A stretch of DNA of 11,089 nucleotides, taken from contig DATJSN010000046.1 of NCBI GenBank assembly GCA_035504095.1, positions 1 through 11,089 of the forward strand. The letters are read 5' to 3'. A program made the position numbers and the translations under genes. This stretch comes from DATJSN01 sp035504095 (GTDB taxonomy: Bacteria > Planctomycetota > Phycisphaerae > WQYP01). The notes beneath the pieces are model-generated. The model was not told the DNA's origin and did not search any database. It was given only the letters and a program-made list of their open reading frames with translations. This document shows, piece after piece, positions 5,737 to 11,089 of this stretch; position 1 is the first letter of the stretch, and each line of letters starts with the position of its first letter.

Positions 5737-6651
5737 ATGAAAGTACGCATACTTGGCGCCGCCGCCGGGGGCGGATTCCCGCAATGGAATTGCTTCTGCG
5801 AAGTTTGTGAAGCGGCGCGGCGTTCCCCACCAGCGGCCAAACCTCGGATGCAATCATGCATCGGCATCAGCAGCGACTCGAAAAAATGGTTTGTCATTAA
5901 CGCCCCACCCGATCTAGCCCGACAAATTGCATCATTTAATTATCATCCTCCGGCGAATGCCAAACGTGGAACCGCTCTTGAAGGCATTATGCTCACGAAC
6001 GCCGACCTGGATCACACGCTGGGATTATTCCTGCTGCGCGAAGGACAGAATCTCAACGTGTGGGCCACGCCGGTGATTAAAAATCTTCTGTGTAAAAATT
6101 TGCGGATCGATGCGGTATTGGGGTCGTATTGCGGGATTAATTTCCATACGCCGCCTGCGGTACCCGTTGAGCTGCATTATTCAGACGGTTCGCCCAGTTC
6201 GCTGCTCATGGGTGCGATTGAAGTTTCCGGCCACGCGCCGCGCTACACCGCCGGCGAAGCGGTCGATGGAATTACCACCATAGGCTATCGCATCGTCGAT
6301 CCGAAAACCGGCGGGCGGCTGGTTTGCCTGCCGGATATTGCGTCGTTTAATCATCAGGTGCGGCATGAATTGCAAAACGCCGACGTTGTTTTGGTTGATG
6401 GCACGTTCTGGTCCGATGATGAACTTATACGCACCGGCACAGGCAGCCTGCGTGCGCGGGACATGGGGCATTTACCCGTGGGTGACGCCGGCGGGATACT
6501 CGAAAATGTGTCCCACCTGAAGGCCAAGCATAAAATATTCATCCACATCAACAATACCAATCCGATGCTGTTGGAAAATTCTCCCCAGCGCAAAGCGGTT
6601 GAACAGGCGGGTTGCGTTGTGGGATGGGATTCGATGGAAATTGAAATATAA
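5737..6651 (+). CDS. pqqB: PQQ biosynthesis protein PqqB
   Basis: PqqB is a cytoplasmic metallo-beta-lactamase-fold protein, reported to be an iron-dependent hydroxylase acting on the crosslinked Glu-Tyr intermediate before PqqC. The length, 304 residues, is standard. The N-terminus reads MKVRILGAAAGGGFPQWNC, the family hallmark, followed by a cysteine cluster (Cys19, Cys21, Cys24) that in relatives binds structural zinc. TNADLDH (87-93) is the degenerate metal-site motif of PqqB in place of the HxHxDH of hydrolases. DMGHLPVGDAGG (His245) and HINNTNP (from 270) are further conserved family motifs. It starts 7 bases after pqqA and ends 25 bases before pqqC, so it belongs to the same transcript. 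Confidence 0.95.
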   Translation: MKVRILGAAAGGGFPQWNCFCEVCEAARRSPPAAKPRMQSCIGISSDSKKWFVINAPPDLARQIASFNYHPPANAKRGTALEGIMLTNADLDHTLGLFLLREGQNLNVWATPVIKNLLCKNLRIDAVLGSYCGINFHTPPAVPVELHYSDGSPSSLLMGAIEVSGHAPRYTAGEAVDGITTIGYRIVDPKTGGRLVCLPDIASFNHQVRHELQNADVVLVDGTFWSDDELIRTGTGSLRARDMGHLPVGDAGGILENVSHLKAKHKIFIHINNTNPMLLENSPQRKAVEQAGCVVGWDSMEIEI

Positions 6652-6676
6652 GAATCTATCTAAAGGATCGCCGGAC

Positions 6677-7423
6677 ATGTCCAGTTCATCTGAATCCGCC
6701 AACCCGCTCTGGTCACATGAAGAGTTTACCAACCGGCTGCGGAATACGGGTGTGAATCGTTACCACAGTTTGCATCCGTTTCATCTGCAAATGAACGCCG
6801 GCAAGCTTACGCGAGAGCAGCTTCAGGGCTGGGTGGCGAATCGTTTTTACTACCAGAAAAATATTCCCATCAAGGACGCGGCGATTATTTCCAACTGCCC
6901 GGTGCGCGAAGTGAGGCGAATCTGGCTGCACCGCATCAGCGATCATGATGGCCTGCACGAAGGTCAAGGCGGCATTGAGGCCTGGCTTAAACTCGCGGAG
7001 GCCTGCGGGCTGACGCGCGAAGAAGTTTTGCAGGAAAAACACGTTTTGCCGGGCGTGCGTTTCGCGGTGGATGCTTATGTCACGCTGGCGCGCAAAGAGC
7101 CTTGGCCGGTCGCGGTGGCTTCTTCGCTGACGGAATTATTCGCTCCCGACCTGATGGCTCAGAGACTGGCGGCATTCCCGCAATATTACCCGTGGGTGCC
7201 GGAATGGGGGCTGGCTTATTTTAAAGACCGGGTTACACGGGCCAAATCCGATTCTCAGGAGGGTTTGAAAATCACACTCGAATTCTGCAACACACGCGAG
7301 CTTCAGGAAGCCGCCGTGCGCGCTTTGGGGACAAAGTGCGATATTCTCTGGGCGATGCTCGACGCGATGGCCGTTGCCTATGGCGTCGATTTTGAAAAAG
7401 GCGCCGGGCATGAGCGAAAATAA
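6677..7423 (+). CDS. pqqC: Pyrroloquinoline-quinone synthase PqqC
   Basis: PqqC catalyses the last PQQ step, a cofactor-free ring closure and oxygen-dependent oxidation of AHQQ, in the cytoplasm. The 248-residue length and helical heme-oxygenase-like pattern are normal. Aligned by eye to Klebsiella PqqC (offset +6), nearly all reported active-site residues are present: His30, Arg56, Tyr59, Gln60, Arg86, His90, Tyr134, Arg163, Tyr181, Arg185 and Lys220. The exception is Met160 (ATG at 7154-7156), where Klebsiella has His154. Recognisable blocks are GWVANRFYYQ, HVLPGVRFAVDAYV, SSLTELFAP and DAMAVAYG. The frame is open from 6599, but ATG 6677 fits the family start and has AAAGGA 9 bases upstream. 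The 3' end overlaps pqqD by 14 bases. Confidence 0.95.
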   Translation: MSSSSESANPLWSHEEFTNRLRNTGVNRYHSLHPFHLQMNAGKLTREQLQGWVANRFYYQKNIPIKDAAIISNCPVREVRRIWLHRISDHDGLHEGQGGIEAWLKLAEACGLTREEVLQEKHVLPGVRFAVDAYVTLARKEPWPVAVASSLTELFAPDLMAQRLAAFPQYYPWVPEWGLAYFKDRVTRAKSDSQEGLKITLEFCNTRELQEAAVRALGTKCDILWAMLDAMAVAYGVDFEKGAGHERK

Positions 7424-7712
7424 TCCTTCACGTACAGAACCGGAGGGGAAATGCCGCCCACGCCTGCGGAAGGGCGTACGCCTGAAACCCGAGGACGCGA
7501 CCGGCACAAAGCAAACGTTATTATTTCCCGAAGGTTTCGCGGATCTCGATGAACCGTCGGCGGCGATTTTGAATTTGTGCGATGGAAACAGAACCGTAGA
7601 TCAGATCGTACAGGAACTTCTCCGCGAGTTTGACGCATCACAGGACGAGATCGCGTCCGATGTGAATCAATGTCTGCGGTCGTTGCGCGACATGGCGCTG
7701 ATTGAGTGGTAA
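7410..7712 (+). CDS. pqqD: PQQ peptide chaperone PqqD
   Basis: PqqD is the RiPP recognition element of the pathway: it binds PqqA and presents it to PqqE. The protein has 100 residues; the family is usually about 90. The core runs from LRKGVRLKPED through LLFPEGFADLDE and AAILNLCDGNRTVDQIV to DVNQCLRSLRDMALIEW, the expected order of beta strands and helices of the winged-helix RRE fold. ATG 7410 overlaps the end of pqqC by 14 bases, implying translational coupling, and has an A-rich AAAAGG stretch upstream. An in-frame ATG at 7374 would add 12 residues lying deep in pqqC and is less likely. pqqE follows 4 bases after the stop. PqqD and PqqE are separate proteins here, not fused as in some organisms. 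Confidence 0.93.
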   Translation: MSENNPSRTEPEGKCRPRLRKGVRLKPEDATGTKQTLLFPEGFADLDEPSAAILNLCDGNRTVDQIVQELLREFDASQDEIASDVNQCLRSLRDMALIEW

Positions 7713-7716
7713 ATCC

Positions 7717-8871
7717 ATGGTTACAAAGTCAGAATCATCCAATTCCCCCGCCGCGCCATCGCGCCCCCTGGGACTGGTAGCCGAAGTCACCCACCGTTGC
7801 CCGTTGCATTGTCCGTATTGTTCGAACCCCACGGAGCTTAGCGCAGCGGATCGCGAGTTATCTACAGACGAATGGAAACGCGTTCTTAATGAAGCAGCGT
7901 CTCTGGGCATTTTGCATGCTTTATTTTCCGGCGGCGAACCATTGACAAGAATGGATCTGGAGCAATTGGTCGCTGCAGCGCAAGACGCTGGTTTATATAC
8001 GAATTTAATTACCAGCGCCGTGGGCCTAAATCGACAGCGCTGTGCGGCGCTAAAAGAGGCCGGCCTGGACAGCGTGCAAATCAGTTTTCAGGCTGATGAA
8101 GCGGCTTTGGCCGATACAATCGCCGGGACCAAAGCCCACCATTTAAAACTTGAAGCGGCGCGGCTGGTAGCAGAGATGGGTTTACCGCTGACTTTTAACG
8201 TTGTGCTGCATCAGGCCAACATCGAACGATTAGAGGAAATTATTGCGCTCTCTGAACAAGTCGGAGCGACGCGCACGGAACTGGCCAACGTGCAGTTTTA
8301 CGGCTGGGCGTTTGAGAATACCGCGGCGTTATTGCCCACGCGCCAGCAATTGAAGAAAGCCGAACCAATCGCCATGGCCGCCAAAGAGCGCCTCAGGGGA
8401 AAAATGGAACTGCTCTGGGTGGTTCCGGATTATGACGAACAATTTCCCAAACCGTGCATGAACGGCTGGGGACGCCGTTATATCGCGGTCAATCCCGCCG
8501 GCGACGTGTTGCCCTGCCCCACGGCTTCGGCGATCAAGACGCTAAAGTTCGACAATGTCCGGCAATTCTCCCTGGAATGGATTTGGAAAAATTCGCAGGC
8601 TTTCAATCGCTTTCGCGGCACGGCCTGGATGCCCGAACCGTGCCGGAGTTGCGATCGGCGGGAAATCGACTTTGGCGGATGCCGGTGCCAGGCGGCGCTA
8701 TTGACCGGCGACCCGGGCGTAACCGATCCGGCCTGCTCGCTTTCACCCTATCGGCACATGCTGGAGGAAAAAGTTAACGCGGCGCGCCGGCAAAGTGAGG
8801 GAGAAAAAAACGCGACCGCAAATCCCGCCGGCTTTTCGTTGCCAGTTACATATAGAACTTTGAATGGTTGA
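7717..8871 (+). CDS. pqqE: PqqA peptide cyclase PqqE (radical SAM/SPASM)
   Basis: PqqE makes the carbon-carbon bond between Glu and Tyr of PqqA, using S-adenosylmethionine and iron-sulfur clusters. The protein has 384 residues, the usual length. The radical SAM motif CPLHCPYC occupies 28-35, preceded by the family stretch LGLVAEVTHR. SGGEP (71-75) is the SAM-binding loop. The C-terminal SPASM part carries the auxiliary cluster ligands: Cys in KPCMNGWG, PCPTAS, EPCRSCDRREIDFGGCRC and DPACS. The Asp in EIDFGG matches the unusual aspartate cluster ligand reported for PqqE. ATG 7717 is 4 bases after the pqqD stop; an upstream TTG at 7702 is possible but lies inside pqqD. It is the last gene of the operon. 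The following 68 bases show no clear terminator, and the next gene is convergent. Confidence 0.95.
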   Translation: MVTKSESSNSPAAPSRPLGLVAEVTHRCPLHCPYCSNPTELSAADRELSTDEWKRVLNEAASLGILHALFSGGEPLTRMDLEQLVAAAQDAGLYTNLITSAVGLNRQRCAALKEAGLDSVQISFQADEAALADTIAGTKAHHLKLEAARLVAEMGLPLTFNVVLHQANIERLEEIIALSEQVGATRTELANVQFYGWAFENTAALLPTRQQLKKAEPIAMAAKERLRGKMELLWVVPDYDEQFPKPCMNGWGRRYIAVNPAGDVLPCPTASAIKTLKFDNVRQFSLEWIWKNSQAFNRFRGTAWMPEPCRSCDRREIDFGGCRCQAALLTGDPGVTDPACSLSPYRHMLEEKVNAARRQSEGEKNATANPAGFSLPVTYRTLNG

Positions 8872-8939
8872 TTCAGGGACCCTTAATCATTTTATCAGTT
8901 TAATCCCGATTGCCCCGAGAAGATTCACTGACGTTATTT

Positions 8940-9359
8940 TTACTTCGACAGGAGCAGGTTCACAAACGGGCGATGGTTCTTCCACCGGTATGTTTTGAAA
9001 TCTCTTTGATCTGTTGAGAGAATCCGCCCATGGCCAAGATGCTCGGCCAGGATAACCAGCGAAGCATCGGCCACATCCATCGGGAGATCGCGATATTTAT
9101 CCACCAAGTCACAGATTCGGCCTGCGGCATCTTCCGAAATAGCCCAGACGTGAAAAGCCCCCTTCTTCCACGATTCAAGAAAGGCCTGATGTGACAGTCG
9201 TCCAAGGCGGTTCAATAATAGATGGCTGGTTTCAGTTATGACTGGCCATGTGGTCACCAAAGGCTCCGCTAACGCTTCATAGGCGTTGATCGCAACGGCA
9301 TGATAGGCGTCGTTCCGGTTAGCTAGCGCGAGAAAAAAGCCGGTATCGGCGATGATCAT
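8940..9359 (-). CDS. vapC: PIN-domain toxin (VapC-like ribonuclease)
   Basis: This is a 139-residue PIN-domain protein, typical of VapC toxins, which are metal-dependent ribonucleases that block translation. The acidic active-site residues are in the expected places: Asp5 in MIIADTGFF, Glu43 in VITETSHLL, Asp98 in MDVADASL and Asp117 in STDQRDF. No truncation or frameshift is visible, so it is probably active. It lies 50 bases downstream of a ribbon-helix-helix antitoxin gene in the same direction. The ribosome binding site is weak, which would keep toxin below antitoxin. It is convergent with pqqE. The RNA target is unknown. Confidence 0.88.
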   Translation of the reverse strand: MIIADTGFFLALANRNDAYHAVAINAYEALAEPLVTTWPVITETSHLLLNRLGRLSHQAFLESWKKGAFHVWAISEDAAGRICDLVDKYRDLPMDVADASLVILAEHLGHGRILSTDQRDFKTYRWKNHRPFVNLLLSK

Positions 9360-9409
9360 ACAATGTCTGGGACCTTATGACCCACCTATGCCGAATTCCC
9401 TTACAACGC

Positions 9410-9685
9410 TCAATGTTTGTAAATTAATGAGGACAGGAGGAAATTTTTATATCTGGCGGACAAATTCCGATCACCCGCACCTGAATCGATCAACCCGACC
9501 TTCTTGAGCAACTTCCAAGGCTCCCGCCGACCAGCAATCATGGTCTTATGGTAATTCTGAATTGATCGTTCCAGTACGCTTGAAACGCTTTGACCGGTCA
9601 AAACAGACATTTCTTCGACCATCTGATACGCCCTGGGCGCGAGTCTGGCGCTGATGCGCCGGGTTTTTCTGGTCATTCTTTTCAT
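9410..9685 (-). CDS. vapB: Ribbon-helix-helix antitoxin (VapB/CopG-like)
   Basis: This is a 91-residue DNA-binding antitoxin paired with the PIN toxin. The N-terminal RHH fold is visible: a basic strand TRRISARL, helix A PRAYQMVEEMSVLTG, and helix B SVSSVLERSIQNY. The C-terminal half (EPWKLLKKVGLIDSGAGD onward) should wrap the toxin. I chose ATG 9685, which has GAGGA 6 bases upstream; the frame is open back to 9754, but that stretch overlaps the promoter and operator. An ATG three codons later is also possible. RHH antitoxins normally repress their own operon, and the 20-bp palindrome 23 bases upstream of the start fits this. The antitoxin comes first and the toxin second, the standard order. 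Confidence 0.85.
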   Translation of the reverse strand: MKRMTRKTRRISARLAPRAYQMVEEMSVLTGQSVSSVLERSIQNYHKTMIAGRREPWKLLKKVGLIDSGAGDRNLSARYKNFLLSSLIYKH

Positions 9686-9700
9686 ACGATGTCCTCGTAT
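9684..9700 (-). promoter_or_regulatory. Hairpin over the vapB ribosome binding site and start codon
   Basis: On the minus strand ATACGA and TCGTAT form a perfect 6-bp stem with a GGACA loop. The GAGGA ribosome binding site lies across the end of the 5' arm and the loop, and the start codon touches the 3' arm. This could limit vapB translation. A 6-bp stem is only modest evidence. Confidence 0.35.
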
Positions 9701-9708
9701 TACACAAC

Positions 9709-9728
9709 TGTCAGACAATTGTATGACA
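9709..9728. promoter_or_regulatory. 20-bp near-perfect palindrome, likely vapBC operator
   Basis: TGTCA, G, ACAATTGT, A, TGACA form a 20-bp inverted repeat with a single mismatched pair. It covers the -10 box of the putative vapBC promoter, so antitoxin bound here would block polymerase. Two symmetric half-sites suit a pair of RHH dimers. Confidence 0.6.
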
Positions 9729-9746
9729 AAACCGACCAATAAACAA
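9718..9746 (-). promoter_or_regulatory. Putative vapBC promoter
   Basis: On the minus strand TTGTTT (9746-9741) and TACAAT (9723-9718) are spaced by 17 bases. The -10 box matches consensus in five of six positions and the -35 in the key TTG. Transcription would begin near 9711, giving a leader of about 25 nt before vapB. Confidence 0.5.
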
Positions 9747-9836
9747 GCTTTCACAATTATGCCGGCAACCGAGCGTCTGGGCGCTAAAGGCGATTCACGC
9801 TATATTTCCTGCTGGATTCCAAGGCAGGAGCGAATG

Positions 9837-10949
9837 ATGACGAAATCACTTTTTACCTTGCTGCTTATACTGCTTTTGTGGATCGGCGGTCCCGGTATGG
9901 CTTATGCTGCCGGCGCTGCAGGTTATACATTTACAACTTTGGATTATCCGGGCGCGGCAACAACAGTGGCCGCAGGCATGTCGGGAAATATTGTTTACGG
10001 CGGTTACATTGATAAGAACAGCGCAAATCATGGTTTTATTTATAATCTGGAGAGCAAAAAATACACATCCATCGACGCGACAGCCGCCGGCAACGCCAAC
10101 GGCCAGGGAACGTTCATCAACAATGTATCCAACGGGCTGGTGATCGGCAGTTATCTGGACAGCAACAATCTGCTGCATGGCTTCACATGCAACATCGATG
10201 GAACCAACTGCACAGTGATTGACAACGCGGAAGCGGGAAACCAGCCGGGCGAAGGAACGACGATTAGTTGCATCGAGGGTGATGCGGTTTTCGGCTCATA
10301 CAGCGACCCGGGGAATCATGCGTTCATTTACAACATGCCGACCCAAAAGTTCACGACCTTTGACGCACTGGCCGCGGGCCAGGATCAAATTGAACAAGGG
10401 ACGTTTGTCGACGCCGTTGCGGGAAGCGTGATCCTGGGGCATTACGTGGACACTAATACGGTTACCCACGGATATCTCTATGACATGGAAAGCAGAAAGT
10501 TTACCATGCTCGATGATCCATTAGCAGGAAAGGCGGCCAATCAAACCCAGGGAACTTTTCCAAGTGCAATTTCTCAGAACAGCGTCGTCGGCTATTACGT
10601 TGACGCCAAAGGCGTCTACCATGCTTTTATCTATGACATCCCTTCACAAAAATTCACCGATCTGGATGTACCCGGGGCCGGCGCGGATAAAGGCCTGGGA
10701 ACGTATGCCACCGCGATTACGGATGGGCCGGATCAAAAAGTGATCGGCTCATACACGGATAAAAATGGCGTCGAACATGCTTTCGTCTATGACGTAAATG
10801 ACAAAACGTTTACGACACTGGATGACCCGGCCGCTGGAACCAAAAACAACCAGGGCACTTCAGCTAACAGCATTGCTGGTGGTGCGATCATCGGCGGATA
10901 TACCGATCCAGCAGACAATACACATGGCTTCGTGGCGACGAAAAACTGA
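9837..10949 (+). CDS. Secreted HAF-like repeat protein, probable seven-bladed beta-propeller
   Basis: This exported protein of 370 residues has no recognised catalytic motif. A signal peptide (hydrophobic core LFTLLLILLLWIGG) ends at AYA, with cleavage about residue 24. The mature part is built of repeats of about 50 residues with the pattern VxGxYxDxxxxxHAFIYD, then KFTTLDxPxAG. HGF/HAF-type strands occur seven times: HGFIYN, HGFTCN, HAFIYN, HGYLYD, HAFIYD, HAFVYD and HGFVAT. The protein begins with half a repeat (YTFTTLDYPGA) and ends with the other half (HGFVATKN), so the ends complete one blade. I chose ATG 9837, with AGGAG (9826-9830) 6 bases upstream; ATG 9834 is one codon earlier. It resembles extracellular HAF-family repeat proteins. 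Function is unknown; an extracytoplasmic scaffold or binding role is inference. Confidence 0.8.
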   Translation: MTKSLFTLLLILLLWIGGPGMAYAAGAAGYTFTTLDYPGAATTVAAGMSGNIVYGGYIDKNSANHGFIYNLESKKYTSIDATAAGNANGQGTFINNVSNGLVIGSYLDSNNLLHGFTCNIDGTNCTVIDNAEAGNQPGEGTTISCIEGDAVFGSYSDPGNHAFIYNMPTQKFTTFDALAAGQDQIEQGTFVDAVAGSVILGHYVDTNTVTHGYLYDMESRKFTMLDDPLAGKAANQTQGTFPSAISQNSVVGYYVDAKGVYHAFIYDIPSQKFTDLDVPGAGADKGLGTYATAITDGPDQKVIGSYTDKNGVEHAFVYDVNDKTFTTLDDPAAGTKNNQGTSANSIAGGAIIGGYTDPADNTHGFVATKN

Positions 10950-10976
10950 TTAGCCACAGAGCGGCTGTGTTGTTTG

Positions 10977-11089
10977 TCAACAGGTTTTTGCGAGTTTGTC
11001 TTCCCATGGTTTCCCCGATTTTAAAATAGCGTTCAAGGTAATGAGTAGTTTCCGAAGGCAGGCGATCATCATGACCTTAAATACCTTGC
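10977..11089 (-). mobile_element. IS110-family transposase, C-terminal fragment at window edge
   Basis: The minus strand from the right edge reads KVFKVMMIACLRKLLITLNA followed by ILKSGKPWEDKLAKTC and a stop at 10977-10979. The run MIACLRKLL, LNAILKSGKPW is the typical end of IS110-family (DEDD plus transposase_20) transposases. Only 36 residues are visible; the rest lies beyond the window, so integrity cannot be judged. IS110 elements lack clear terminal inverted repeats and make no long target duplications, so the element end cannot be placed. It probably lies within the 27 bases between this stop and the propeller gene, or overlaps them. Confidence 0.75.

Noticed and set aside
6599..6676. 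N-terminal extension of PqqC
   Set aside because: It overlaps the end of pqqB, does not match the PqqC family start, and ATG 6677 has its own ribosome binding site.
9654..9836. N-terminal extension of the propeller protein
   Set aside because: It would place about 60 residues before an obvious signal peptide and overlap the vapB start and operator; AGGAG precedes ATG 9837.
1..11089. CRISPR array, tRNA or rRNA genes
   Set aside because: There are no regularly spaced short direct repeats and no recognisable cloverleaf or ribosomal RNA segments; the only tandem repeat has two long diverged copies.

Overview
The window reads as chromosomal DNA of a diderm (Gram-negative type) bacterium of moderate GC. 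The exported proteins carry ordinary type I signal peptides without a lipobox cysteine, and there is a complete PQQ biosynthesis operon. The phylum cannot be fixed from sequence alone. HAF-like extracellular repeat proteins are common in Acidobacteriota and Verrucomicrobiota as well as some Proteobacteria, so any assignment is weak.

Layout. (1) Positions 1-1783, minus strand: an operon for a molybdate/tungstate-type ABC importer, with a periplasmic binding protein followed by a permease that runs off the left edge. (2) 1784-2076: a divergent control region with two 16-bp operator-like inverted repeats exactly 33 bp apart. (3) 2077-2718, plus: an XRE-cupin regulator. (4) 2719-3040: a non-coding leader made of two diverged copies of a structured unit of about 126-128 nt, ending in an element that could hide the Shine-Dalgarno sequence. 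(5) 3041-4546: an APC-superfamily amino acid/amine permease, closed by a strong intrinsic terminator. (6) 4697-5464: YiiM, a MOSC-domain molybdoenzyme. (7) 5649-8871: pqqABCDE, tightly packed, including a 26-residue PqqA precursor. (8) 8940-9685, minus: a VapBC toxin-antitoxin pair with its own promoter and a 20-bp operator. (9) 9837-10949: a secreted seven-repeat, probably seven-bladed beta-propeller protein. (10) 10977-11089, minus: the C-terminal end of an IS110-family transposase, cut by the window edge.

How the genes fit together. PqqA is the peptide substrate. PqqD presents it to the radical SAM enzyme PqqE, which crosslinks its Glu and Tyr. PqqB and PqqC finish the cofactor, which periplasmic quinoprotein dehydrogenases would use. 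No PqqA-cleaving protease (pqqF/G type) and no quinoprotein dehydrogenase is in the window. The oxyanion importer and YiiM share a molybdenum theme: one would import the metal oxyanion and the other uses molybdenum cofactor.

The strongest candidates for undescribed biology are the tandem structured leader upstream of the permease, the paired operators in the divergent region, and a PqqC in which a residue reported as active-site histidine (His154 in Klebsiella numbering) appears to be methionine.
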